Shown in pieces: positions 14,910 to 23,004 of a stretch of DNA of 32,183 nucleotides (the first letter of the stretch is position 1; the number at the start of each line of letters is the position of its first letter). The translations under genes and the position numbers were made by a program. The stretch is from an uncultured Eubacteriales bacterium (GTDB taxonomy: Bacteria; Bacillota; Clostridia; Christensenellales; Aristaeellaceae): NCBI GenBank assembly GCA_902767315.1, contig CACXHB010000136.1, positions 1 through 32,183 of the forward strand, in the 5' to 3' direction. The notes beneath the pieces were generated by a model. That model was not told where the DNA came from and did no database searches. It saw only the letters and a list, made by a program, of their open reading frames with translations.

Positions 14910-17561
14910 ATGGAGAACCAGGAATTCAACATGGAAAAAGTGTATTCCCCTTCTCAGATCGAAGACCGCATCTATGAGAAATGGGAATCCTCCGGGGCCT
15001 TCAAGCCCGTCATCGACCCGGCGAAGAAACCCTTCACCATCGTCATGCCCCCGCCGAACATCACCGGCCAGTTGCACATCGGCCACGCCCTGGACGAAAT
15101 GCCCCAGGACGTGCTCATCCGCTATCATCGTATGAAGGGCGACCCCACTCTGTGGGTGCCCGGCACGGACCACGCAGCCATCGCCACCGAGGTGAAGGTG
15201 GTGGAATCCCTGGCTAAGGAAGGCCTCACCAAGTACGACATCGGCCGCGAGAAGTTCCTGGAGCGTACCTGGGAATGGAAAAAGGAATACGGCGGACGCA
15301 TCGTGCGCCAGCTGCGCAAGCTGGGCGTTTCCTGCGATTGGAGCCGGGAGCGCTTCACCATGGACGAGGGCCTCTCCCGGGCCGTGCGGGAAACCTTCGT
15401 GCGCCTGTATGAAAAGGGCCTCATCTATCGCGGCAAGCGTATGATCAACTGGTGCCCCGCCTGCCAGAGCGCCCTTTCCGACGCGGAAGTGGAATACGTG
15501 GAGCAGCAGTCCTTCCTGTGGCACATTCGTTATCCCGGCCCCGACGGCCGCGACATTGTGGTAGCCACTACCCGCCCGGAAACCATGCTGGGCGATACCG
15601 CTGTCTGCGTCAATCCCAAGGACGAACGCTATACCGATCTGGTGGGCAAAACCGTGCTTCTGCCCATCATGAATAAGCAGATTCCCATCGTGGCCGACGA
15701 TTACGCCGAAATGGAATTCGGCACCGGCGCGGTGAAGATGACCCCCGCCCACGACCCCAACGACTATGAAGTGGCCCTGCGCCACAATCTGGACGTCATC
15801 TGCGTGCTCACCGAAGACGGCCACATGAACGAAAACGCCGGCCGCTTCCAGGGCATGACCACCATGGAATGCCGCAAGGCCGTGGTCAAGGAGCTGGAGG
15901 ACGAAGGCTATCTGGTAAAGGTGGAACCCTATACCCATAACGTGGGCACCTGCTATCGCCATCACGATACCGTGGTGGAGCCCTACCTGTCCGATCAGTG
16001 GTTCGTTTCCATGAAGCCCTTGGCCGAACCCGCCATTGAAGTGGCCAGGAACGGCCAATTGCAGTTCGTGCCGGATCGCTTCCGTAAAACGTACCTGAAC
16101 TGGATGGAAAATATCCGCGACTGGTGCATTTCCCGTCAGCTGTGGTGGGGCCACCGGATTCCCGCCTTCTATTGCGATACCTGCGGCGAAATGTTCGTCT
16201 CCCGGGAAGATCTGACCACCTGCCCCAAGTGCGGCGCGCCCCTCCGGCAGGACGAAGACGTGCTGGATACCTGGTTCTCCTCCGCCCTGTGGCCCTTCTC
16301 CACCCTGGGCTGGCCCGATGAAACCGAGGATTTCAAGTACTTCTATCCCAATTCCGTCCTCAGCTGCGGCTATGACATCATCTTCTTCTGGCTGGCCAGA
16401 ATGGTGTTCTCCGGCATCGAGCAGACCGGCAAGCTGCCCTTCCATACGGCGCTGTTCCACGGTCTGGTGCGGGACGCTCAGGGCCGCAAGATGTCCAAGT
16501 CCCTGGGCAACGGCATCGATCCCATCGAGATCATCAATAAATACGGCGCCGACGCACTGCGCTTCTCTCTGTCCATCAACGTCTCCCCGGGCAGCGATAT
16601 TCGCCTTTCCGAGGAAAAGGTGGAATCCTACCGGAATTTCGCCAATAAGATCTGGAACGCCGCCCGCTTTGTGCTGATGAACCTCCAGGGCTTCACTCCC
16701 GAAGGCATTCCCACCGAGCATCTGACGCTGGCCGATCAGTGGATTCTCACCCAGTTCCAGAGCGCCGCCAAAGACATCACCGAAAACCTGGAGGCCTTCG
16801 ACCTGGGCTACGCCGCCACCCGCATCTACGATTTCGCCTGGTCCACCTTCTGCGATTGGTATATCGAAATCGCCAAGCAGGGCCTCTACGGCGACGATCC
16901 CGTGCGGAAAAAGACCACTCAGGAAGTGCTGTATTACGTGCTCATCGGCATTCTGAAGCTGCTGCACCCCTACATGCCCTTCATCACTGAGGAAATCTAC
17001 GGCTACCTGCCCGGCGTGGACGGCATGCTGATTTCCGCCCAGTGGCCTGAAATCCGCCCCGAATACGATTTCCCCGCCGAGGCCGCCCGCATGGAAGGCA
17101 TTATGGAAATCGTGCGCACCATCCGCAATATGCGCGCGGAGATGAACGTGGCTCCCGGCCGCCGGGCCAGCCTGATCCTCAAGCCCCATGAGGGCTGGAA
17201 GGACGCCCTCTCCACCGCGGAAGGCTATTTCACCCGCCTGGCCTTCGCCAGCTCCCTGACCATTCTGGATCCTTCTTCTCCCAATCCGGAGAAGTCCGCC
17301 TCCGCCGTCACCGAAGCCTGCGAGCTGTTCATGCCCCTGGGTGAACTGGTGGACGTAGAAAAGGAACTCAAGCGTCTGGAAAAGGATAAGAAGTCCCTGG
17401 AAGGCGAAATCGCCCGGGCCAGCGGCAAGCTGAGCAACCCTGGCTTCCTGTCCAAGGCCCCCGCCAATCTGGTGGAGCAGGAAAAGACCAAGCTGGAAAC
17501 CAACAAACAACTGCTGGAAAAGCTGGCCGCCCGCATTCAGGAAATGGAAAACCTGCGCTAA
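14910..17561 (+). CDS. valS: Valine--tRNA ligase (ValRS)
   Basis: Class Ia aminoacyl-tRNA synthetase of 883 residues, a normal full length, charging tRNA-Val in the cytoplasm. The catalytic Rossmann fold has PPPNITGQLHIGHA (HIGH at 56-59) and GRKMSKSLGNGIDP (KMSKS at 527-531). The CP1 editing domain that removes mischarged Thr lies between them (about 190-335, with ATTRPETMLGDTAV). A zinc-type Cys cluster (YCDTCGEMF, TTCPKCGAP) is at about 418-440. An anticodon-binding helical domain follows, and a C-terminal coiled coil (about 810-883) shows the lysine/glutamate-rich pattern typical of ValRS. The gene follows the small membrane protein with an AGGAGGT Shine-Dalgarno overlapping that gene's stop, and lies under T-box control. 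Confidence 0.98.
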   Translation: MENQEFNMEKVYSPSQIEDRIYEKWESSGAFKPVIDPAKKPFTIVMPPPNITGQLHIGHALDEMPQDVLIRYHRMKGDPTLWVPGTDHAAIATEVKVVESLAKEGLTKYDIGREKFLERTWEWKKEYGGRIVRQLRKLGVSCDWSRERFTMDEGLSRAVRETFVRLYEKGLIYRGKRMINWCPACQSALSDAEVEYVEQQSFLWHIRYPGPDGRDIVVATTRPETMLGDTAVCVNPKDERYTDLVGKTVLLPIMNKQIPIVADDYAEMEFGTGAVKMTPAHDPNDYEVALRHNLDVICVLTEDGHMNENAGRFQGMTTMECRKAVVKELEDEGYLVKVEPYTHNVGTCYRHHDTVVEPYLSDQWFVSMKPLAEPAIEVARNGQLQFVPDRFRKTYLNWMENIRDWCISRQLWWGHRIPAFYCDTCGEMFVSREDLTTCPKCGAPLRQDEDVLDTWFSSALWPFSTLGWPDETEDFKYFYPNSVLSCGYDIIFFWLARMVFSGIEQTGKLPFHTALFHGLVRDAQGRKMSKSLGNGIDPIEIINKYGADALRFSLSINVSPGSDIRLSEEKVESYRNFANKIWNAARFVLMNLQGFTPEGIPTEHLTLADQWILTQFQSAAKDITENLEAFDLGYAATRIYDFAWSTFCDWYIEIAKQGLYGDDPVRKKTTQEVLYYVLIGILKLLHPYMPFITEEIYGYLPGVDGMLISAQWPEIRPEYDFPAEAARMEGIMEIVRTIRNMRAEMNVAPGRRASLILKPHEGWKDALSTAEGYFTRLAFASSLTILDPSSPNPEKSASAVTEACELFMPLGELVDVEKELKRLEKDKKSLEGEIARASGKLSNPGFLSKAPANLVEQEKTKLETNKQLLEKLAARIQEMENLR

Positions 17562-17568
17562 GTACAAA

Positions 17569-17618
17569 AATCCCCTCCGAATCACTTCGATTCAGAGGGG
17601 ATTCCTTTTGCCTTTTTT
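17569..17618. terminator. Bidirectional terminator between valS and the GerMN gene
   Basis: A long stem, AATCCCCTC (17569-17577) with GAGGGGATT (17595-17603), continues inward with GAATC (17579-17583)/GATTC (17589-17593). The + strand has CCTTTTGCCTTTTTT after it; the - strand runs into TTTTTGT (complement of 17564-17570). Confidence 0.88.
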
Positions 17619-19044
17619 AAAAGGCGTTCATGCCCGGGCTGGGCAACAGCTCTCCCGTCAGGGAAATCTCTCCCGCCAGGGTCTCTACCTCCGCGCCTTC
17701 GATGCGGATGCATACCGCCTTCACCGGCGGCAGTTGGCATAACGTGTTCACAATGGCGTAAACCAGCGTCCGCTCCTGCCGGGGGTTCAGCGGCTGACAC
17801 AGCCGGTAGAAATTCGCCGAAAAATTCACCGTAGCCGTGCCGTTTTCCACCCGCACACCCAAGAGATCCTGGGTGCTCACCCCGGCGGGCGTCACCTGAA
17901 AAACTCCGTTCTCTCCGGAAGTGGGCCCGGCGATCAGCTGCTGCAATACGTGCCAGGGGGATTCCGCCCGGGCGGCCGAAGTGACCCGCTCCACCGGCGT
18001 CAGGTTTCCGCCGCCGTCGTCCAGTCGCAGCTGGCATATTCCGCCCACATACATGTTGAAATCCTGCCGGCGAATGATGTTGTCCTCAAAAATCCGATTC
18101 GCACCCCGGATGTTGGCTCCAAATACCGGCTCTTCTCCCAACGTAATGGTCACGCCGTCCACTTCCGGCAAAAAGGAACAGACGGTCATGGAAATCGCCG
18201 CCGACAACAGCCATTCCGGCGTTCCCTGCAAAAGCAGACTGTCCCGCACCGAGGCGTTCAGGGCGATTCGCACAATCTGCTCGCCCGCCGGGGTAATTTC
18301 AATCGTCGGTTCCGCCGCCAGCGCCCCAACCGTCAGAAGCCGTGCGCTGGTTTCCTCCCGGGCCGGCCCGGCGATGATTTCCTCCATCAGCCGTGCGGCC
18401 GAATCACCCTCGGAAATGGAAATTTCCCGCAATTCCGGCAAAAGCCATAGCCCGTTCTGGGAAGGAAAATACAACACCGCCCAGCGCTGAGATACGCCGC
18501 CTTCCTGACCGCAGCGCTCCGCGTCCGCCTGAAACCGGGCCCATTCCACCGCTGCGCCCGCGTCCTTTTCCGTGGCCACCCCGTCCGGCAGGCCGCAGAC
18601 GGCCTCCTTCCGGGAATTCAGCATCAGGTTCACCGCGTCCACGCCTTCCAGACTCAGCAGCGTGTTGCAGATCGCCGTGCGCATCAGCGCCAGTTCCTGC
18701 TGGGATTCCAGATAGGACAAATCCACGGCCAGATCCACCGTCACAATGCCGCCGGATTTTTCCAGCCGGGTCAGCTGCGTTCCCTGGGGAGCCGGGGAAA
18801 TCCAGTCTTCCCCCGTGGGATGTAATAACGCCTCCAGGGCGCACCGCTCCGGGGTCTTGCCCTCGGCCACCACCAGCGTCCTGTCCACGCTCGTCAGCTC
18901 CGTGCCGTCGCTTCTGCGGAACCACAGGGTGGCTTCCGCGGCATATTCGCCTACGTATTCCCCCATCTGTCCCGCCTCCGCCCCGGCCGGAAAGGCGGCT
19001 ATCAGGATAAGCGCCAGTATCAGCGCCGTTATTTTCCGTATCAT
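17617..19044 (-). CDS. Secreted protein with three tandem GerMN-like domains
   Basis: Exported protein of 475 residues from the ATG at 19044. The signal peptide MIRKITALILALILIAAF ends near AGAEA with no lipobox Cys. Three units follow the GerMN pattern, each opening with a helix and loop and closing with a strand, helix and strand. Unit 1 (about 66-170) has CALEALLHPTG and LMRTAICNTLLSLEGVDAVN. Unit 2 (about 215-315) has AARLMEEIIAGPA and ISMTVCSFLPEVDGVTITL. Unit 3 (about 358-460) has VLQQLIAGPTSGENG, GTATVNFSANFYRL and VYAIVNTLCQLPPVKAVCI. GerMN domains occur in sporulation protein GerM and actinobacterial LpqB. It sits 16 nt after the histidine kinase stop with an AAGGAG Shine-Dalgarno; a TTG at 19068 is rejected. 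Confidence 0.85.
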   Translation of the reverse strand: MIRKITALILALILIAAFPAGAEAGQMGEYVGEYAAEATLWFRRSDGTELTSVDRTLVVAEGKTPERCALEALLHPTGEDWISPAPQGTQLTRLEKSGGIVTVDLAVDLSYLESQQELALMRTAICNTLLSLEGVDAVNLMLNSRKEAVCGLPDGVATEKDAGAAVEWARFQADAERCGQEGGVSQRWAVLYFPSQNGLWLLPELREISISEGDSAARLMEEIIAGPAREETSARLLTVGALAAEPTIEITPAGEQIVRIALNASVRDSLLLQGTPEWLLSAAISMTVCSFLPEVDGVTITLGEEPVFGANIRGANRIFEDNIIRRQDFNMYVGGICQLRLDDGGGNLTPVERVTSAARAESPWHVLQQLIAGPTSGENGVFQVTPAGVSTQDLLGVRVENGTATVNFSANFYRLCQPLNPRQERTLVYAIVNTLCQLPPVKAVCIRIEGAEVETLAGEISLTGELLPSPGMNAF

Positions 19045-19060
19045 GGCCTCGCTCCTTGCG

Positions 19061-20509
19061 CTATCCAATGGGCAGCTCGATGGTAAACACAGTCCCCTGG
19101 CCCACGGTGCTGGTCGCCTCGATGGTGCCGTTATGCAGCAGCACGATCTGCTTCACAATGGAAAGCCCCAGTCCCGTGCCGCCGGTTTCCCGGGAACGCG
19201 CCTTGTCCACCCGATAAAAACGTTCGAAAATATGGGGCAGGTCCTTTTCTGGAATGCCCACGCCGGTGTCGCTGACGCGAATCTCCGCCCGCCGCCCCGC
19301 CCGCAGCACCTCGATGTTCACGCTGCCGCCCCGGGGCGTATATTTAATGGCGTTGTCGATGACGTTGTAGAAAACCTGCTGCAGCTTTCCGGGGTCGCCG
19401 GTGGTTTCACATGCGTCCTTTACCGTGCAGTTCATCTCGATGCCGTTTTCCCGGGCCAGGGGCATCAGCCGCCGGGCCTGTTCCTGCACCAGGCTGCCCA
19501 GCCGCACCTGCTCCGGCTTCAGCTTCATGCCCCCGCTGTCGATGTTCACCAGCGTCAGCAGGTCCGAAACAATGCCGTTCAGCCGGTCGATTTCCTTGTT
19601 AATATCCCCCAGAAATTCCTTCTCCATGGCGGGGTCCGGGGTCTGTTGATACAATAGCGTCTCGATGAGAATCTTCATGGTGCTCAGCGGCGTTTTCAAT
19701 TCGTGAGACGCGTTGGATACAAACTGGCTTCGGGCGTTGTCCAATTGCTGCAGCCGGGCGGACATGGAATTAAACGCCACCGCCAGCCGGGCAAATTCGC
19801 TCTTTCCCCGGATGTTCACCCGGCTGGAAAGGTCTCCCGCCGCCATCCGGGAAATGCCCCGGCTGATCTCCGCAATGGGCCGGGTCACCGTGCGGGATAC
19901 AAACATGCTCAGCACCAGCGCCACCGCCGCAATCAGTCCCAGCCACAGAATGATCTTTCCCCGAATGGCCGTCAGTCCCCGGTAAATCTCCTGGGCCTGA
20001 GAAATATACACCACCGCGCCTTCGGTCTGGTCCCTCTGATGAATGGCGGCGGCGTACACCCCCGTCATCATGTTTCCCGCCCGCATCAGGTTCAGCCGGT
20101 CGAGCCATTTGGGCGCGCCGCCCCTGTCCCGGTAAATATTCCCGGCCAGTTCTTCACCGCCCAGCACCGCCTGCGCCTCGGGGTTTTCAAATTTTGCGCC
20201 GTTGAGGCTGCTGTCGGTGTCCACCTGCACCACGCCCTGCCTGTCCAATACCAGTATCCGCGCCGCTTCCCCTTCCACGTAAGAAACGGCGGCGCGGTAG
20301 ACGGCCTGGGCGTCCCGGGCGCAAAAATCATCGGCCAGCGCTGCGGCGATGTTCTGCGCCACTCGCTGGTCGTCCTTCATCTGCTGATTGAACAGATAGT
20401 CGCCCACCAGCCGAACCAGCGACACGGCCACCACAGTAAAGGCCACGGCGATGATCAGCAGGTAGGCGATCAATATCTTCCACCGAATGGAGTGGAAGGA
20501 ATTTTTAAT
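19061..20509 (-). CDS. Sensor histidine kinase (OmpR-partner, WalK/MtrB-like); start uncertain
   Basis: Membrane sensor kinase. The layout is: first helix (ILIAYLLIIAVAFTVVAVSL), an extracytoplasmic sensor of about 130 residues, a second helix (IILWLGLIAAVALVLSMFV), HAMP (TRPIAEISRGISRMAAGDL), the dimerisation/phosphoacceptor motif SNASHELKTPLS with the His, then the ATPase N box (VFYNVIDNAIKYTP), G1 (DTGVGIPEKDL), F box and G2 (GGTGLGLSIVKQI). There is no PAS domain. No ATG or GTG start fits: TTG at 20473 follows GGTGGAAG, but translation from there would lose the SIRWKI block often seen in homologues. The 5' limit given is an in-frame ATT overlapping the response-regulator stop. The kinase presumably phosphorylates that regulator. 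Confidence 0.9.
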   Translation of the reverse strand: MKNSFHSIRWKILIAYLLIIAVAFTVVAVSLVRLVGDYLFNQQMKDDQRVAQNIAAALADDFCARDAQAVYRAAVSYVEGEAARILVLDRQGVVQVDTDSSLNGAKFENPEAQAVLGGEELAGNIYRDRGGAPKWLDRLNLMRAGNMMTGVYAAAIHQRDQTEGAVVYISQAQEIYRGLTAIRGKIILWLGLIAAVALVLSMFVSRTVTRPIAEISRGISRMAAGDLSSRVNIRGKSEFARLAVAFNSMSARLQQLDNARSQFVSNASHELKTPLSTMKILIETLLYQQTPDPAMEKEFLGDINKEIDRLNGIVSDLLTLVNIDSGGMKLKPEQVRLGSLVQEQARRLMPLARENGIEMNCTVKDACETTGDPGKLQQVFYNVIDNAIKYTPRGGSVNIEVLRAGRRAEIRVSDTGVGIPEKDLPHIFERFYRVDKARSRETGGTGLGLSIVKQIVLLHNGTIEATSTVGQGTVFTIELPIG

Positions 20510-21197
20510 CCTTGTCAGTGAAATAGTAGCCCACTCCCCACTTGGTGAAGATGTATTCAGGCTGGCTGGGAATCTTTTCGATCTTCTCCCTCAGTCGGCG
20601 GATGTGCACGTCCACCGTCCGCAGATCGCCCAGATAATCGTATTTCCAAATGGTTTCCAGCAGCGCCTCCCGGGAAAACACCTTGCCCCGGTTGGTGACG
20701 AACAATTGCAGCAGGTCGAATTCCTTGGCCGTCAGGTTTACTTCCCGGTCGCCCACGGTGACGCTGCGGTTGTTCAGGTTCACCGTCATGTCCCGCACGG
20801 TGACGATGCGCTGTACGTTTTCCTTCTGCATCATGGCGGAGCGGCGGAAGATGGTCTTCATCCGCGCCTTGACCTCCAGAATGTTGAAGGGCTTGGTCAT
20901 GTAATCGTCCGCGCCGTATTCCAGTCCCAGAATCTTGTCCATGTCGTCGCCCTTGGCGGTGAGCATGATAATGGGCACATTGCTCTTTTCGCGAATCCGC
21001 TGGCAGACCTCGATGCCGTCCAGCTTGGGCAGCATCACGTCCAGCAGTACCAGATCATACTGCCCCGCGAAAAATTTGCTTACGGCTTCCTCGCCGTCCT
21101 GGGCGGATTCGGTTTCGTATCCGTCCTGCTCCAGCGAATATTTCAGTCCCTTTACAATCAACGGCTCGTCGTCCACGATAAGGATGCGTTTCGGCAT
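20505..21197 (-). CDS. OmpR/PhoB-family response regulator (WalR/MtrA-like)
   Basis: DNA-binding regulator of 230 residues. The receiver domain (about 1-120) has the acidic pair in ILIVDDEP, the phosphorylated Asp in LVLLDVMLPKLDG, the conserved Thr/Lys in IMLTAKGDDMD and DDYMTKPFN. The C-terminal winged helix (about 130-228) carries REVNLTAKEFDLLQLF, FSREALLETIWKYDY and RTVDVHIRRLREKI, close to the WalR/PhoB type. The ATG at 21197 has a GGAG Shine-Dalgarno; an extension to 21239 is rejected because MPKRILIVDDEP is the usual N-terminus. It is the first gene of a regulator-kinase-GerMN operon under a consensus promoter, divergent from a D,D-carboxypeptidase gene, which suggests cell-wall control (inference). 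Confidence 0.95.
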   Translation of the reverse strand: MPKRILIVDDEPLIVKGLKYSLEQDGYETESAQDGEEAVSKFFAGQYDLVLLDVMLPKLDGIEVCQRIREKSNVPIIMLTAKGDDMDKILGLEYGADDYMTKPFNILEVKARMKTIFRRSAMMQKENVQRIVTVRDMTVNLNNRSVTVGDREVNLTAKEFDLLQLFVTNRGKVFSREALLETIWKYDYLGDLRTVDVHIRRLREKIEKIPSQPEYIFTKWGVGYYFTDKD

Positions 21198-21254
21198 TTT
21201 TATTTCTCCATTCCGTAAAAGGATGCAACAATCGTTCATCGTTTTGTCATCTTT

Positions 21255-21283
21255 ATTATATACGTAGTTGAAACATTTTTCAA
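21255..21283 (-). promoter_or_regulatory. Sigma-A promoter of the two-component operon
   Basis: On the - strand TTGAAA (21283-21278), 17 bp, TATAAT (21260-21255). TTGAAA also occurs inverted at 21268-21273, giving a TTGAAA-N4-TTTCAA inverted repeat (21268-21283) that overlaps the -35 and could be an autoregulatory site. Confidence 0.85.
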
Positions 21284-21319
21284 GGCCGTCCCTGTAAATG
21301 TTAGAATTTTACGCTTCCC

Positions 21320-21349
21320 TGTACAAACCGCCCCCATTGATGGTATAAT
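21320..21349 (+). promoter_or_regulatory. Sigma-A promoter of the D,D-carboxypeptidase gene
   Basis: A perfect TATAAT (21344-21349) lies 35 bp before the ATG; the best -35 is TGTACA (21320-21325) at 18 bp, a 4 of 6 match. It is divergent from the two-component operon promoter. Confidence 0.65.
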
Positions 21350-21383
21350 AGATGCATGTCCATTGAAAGGAAGGTAGCTGTTT

Positions 21384-22910
21384 ATGCGCCGAACCCTGCG
21401 CGCGTTTATCATAGGAATTGCGCTTCTGATCGCCCTGAGTTCCCTCTGTCCCGCCCTGGCCGTCACGCCGACGGATTGGTCCGCGGATAACCCCTCGGAT
21501 CTTCAGGAGGGCCATCTTTTTGCGCAAAGCGCCATCGCCATCGATTATAACACCGGCGAGGTGCTCTTTTCCAAGAATCCGGATGCGCGCATGTTCCCCG
21601 CCAGTACCACCAAAATCATGACGCTGCTGCTGGCCCTGGAAAGCGGCATTCCTCTGGAAACAGAAATCACCGTGCCCCAGGAGGCGGTGGACATCCCCAA
21701 GGACAGCTCCACCATTCCCATTTCCGCGGGGGAGGTGCTCACCTTCGAGGATCTGCTCTACGGCTTCATGATGCGTTCCGGTAACGACGGCGCCATCGCC
21801 ATCGCCATCACCTGCAGCGGCTCTGTCAACGCCTTCGTGGCCGCCATGAACCAGCGGGCGGCGGATCTGGGCTGCACCAATACCCATTTTTCCAACCCCC
21901 ACGGTTACCATGAAAACGACCATTATACCTCCGCCCGGGATCTTTCCCTCATCTCCCGGGAGGCCATGAAATACGAAACCTTCCGGAAAATCGTCTCCAC
22001 GCCCACTTATATCATGAAGGCCACCAACGTGCATTCCAAGCGCGAAATCACCTCCCGCGTGGATATGATCAACCCCTCCAGCAAATATTACGTTCAGGAA
22101 TGCATCGGCATCAAAACCGGCTTTACCCGCAAGGCCGGCCAGTGCTTCGTGGGCGCCGCCAAACGCAACGGCCGCGTGGTCATCACCGTGGCGCTGTTCT
22201 CCACCATTGATTACGAAGGCCGCAAGTGGTTCGATACCAATTGCATGTTCCAGTATTGCTTCACCCGGTACGATCAGTATACCATTGCCGACCTGTTCGA
22301 AATGTCCGGGGAAGGCCTGAAGTACGTCACCGTGGAAAACGCCGCCCAGGACGATCCCCAGGCCGGCCGGCTGGATCTGATTCTTTCCCAGACCAGCGAC
22401 GACGGCTATACCATCATGGCCCTTCAGGGCACCGACGAATTTGCCGCCTACCAGCAGCAGTTCAACGACAGTACCCAGGTCACCTTTACCACCGATTACC
22501 TCAACTGCCTGGAGCAGCGTCAGCCCATTCAGGCCGGCAGCATCGTGGCAGGCTTCTCCACCGTCACCCAGGAGGGCGAAACCATTACCGGCGCCCTCAT
22601 CGCCTCCCGCAGCGTAAATCTCGCGCCCCTCGAAGTCTCCATGTGGGATTACCTCACCGAGAAAATTCCCTTCCTGAAGGTCTTCGAAGACACCCGCACC
22701 ATTTACCTGCTCATTGCCGCCGCGGTGATTCTGGTTTTGATCATCATCCTCATCGCCGTGCGGACGGGCCGCCGGAACCGCCGCCGCAAGCGCATTTACG
22801 AACAGCGTCGCCGGGCCTACTATCAGCGCATGCGTCAGGAAAACCAGACCATCCGCAATAGCCGCGGCTCCTTCCCCCGCCCGGAAAACGACAGAAAATC
22901 TCGAAAATAA
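21384..22910 (+). CDS. D-alanyl-D-alanine carboxypeptidase (peptidase S11, DacA/DacF-like) with C-terminal membrane helix
   Basis: Low-molecular-weight penicillin-binding protein that trims the terminal D-Ala from peptidoglycan stem peptides, 508 residues. The signal peptide is MRRTLRAFIIGIALLIALSS. Catalytic motifs are SxxK in PASTTKIMTLLLA (about 72-84), SxN in MRSGNDGAIAIA (about 130) and KTG in GIKTGFTRKAGQC (about 245). A C-terminal domain of S11 enzymes follows. A transmembrane helix (YLLIAAAVILVLIIILIAV, about 449-467) and a highly basic cytoplasmic tail rich in Arg end the protein, instead of the amphipathic anchor of DacA. The ATG has a GGAAGG Shine-Dalgarno. Divergence from a WalRK-like operon makes it a candidate target of that system. 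Confidence 0.93.
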   Translation: MRRTLRAFIIGIALLIALSSLCPALAVTPTDWSADNPSDLQEGHLFAQSAIAIDYNTGEVLFSKNPDARMFPASTTKIMTLLLALESGIPLETEITVPQEAVDIPKDSSTIPISAGEVLTFEDLLYGFMMRSGNDGAIAIAITCSGSVNAFVAAMNQRAADLGCTNTHFSNPHGYHENDHYTSARDLSLISREAMKYETFRKIVSTPTYIMKATNVHSKREITSRVDMINPSSKYYVQECIGIKTGFTRKAGQCFVGAAKRNGRVVITVALFSTIDYEGRKWFDTNCMFQYCFTRYDQYTIADLFEMSGEGLKYVTVENAAQDDPQAGRLDLILSQTSDDGYTIMALQGTDEFAAYQQQFNDSTQVTFTTDYLNCLEQRQPIQAGSIVAGFSTVTQEGETITGALIASRSVNLAPLEVSMWDYLTEKIPFLKVFEDTRTIYLLIAAAVILVLIIILIAVRTGRRNRRRKRIYEQRRRAYYQRMRQENQTIRNSRGSFPRPENDRKSRK

Positions 22911-22935
22911 AAGCCGCAAATTTGGAAAAAACCGG

Positions 22936-22964
22936 TTGCTTTGAAGGCAAAATCATGCTATAAT
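22936..22964 (+). promoter_or_regulatory. Promoter of secG
   Basis: TTGCTT (22936-22941), 17 bp, TATAAT (22959-22964) preceded by TGC (extended -10), 40 bp upstream of the secG start codon. Confidence 0.75.
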
Positions 22965-23004
22965 AGTTGAGCACTATGTGTTTGATACTTAAGGAGGATG
23001 TTCC

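Noticed and set aside
14883-17585. A 900-codon open frame on the - strand opposite valS, encoding a His/Gly-rich product
   Set aside because: It is the antisense of a strongly conserved gene. GC-rich codon choice suppresses stops in this phase, and similar long open frames lie opposite other genes here. No ribosome-binding site or domain supports it.
21309-22919. A 536-codon open frame opposite the D,D-carboxypeptidase gene
   Set aside because: Same antisense effect; the real gene has signal peptide, SxxK, SxN and KTG motifs on the + strand.
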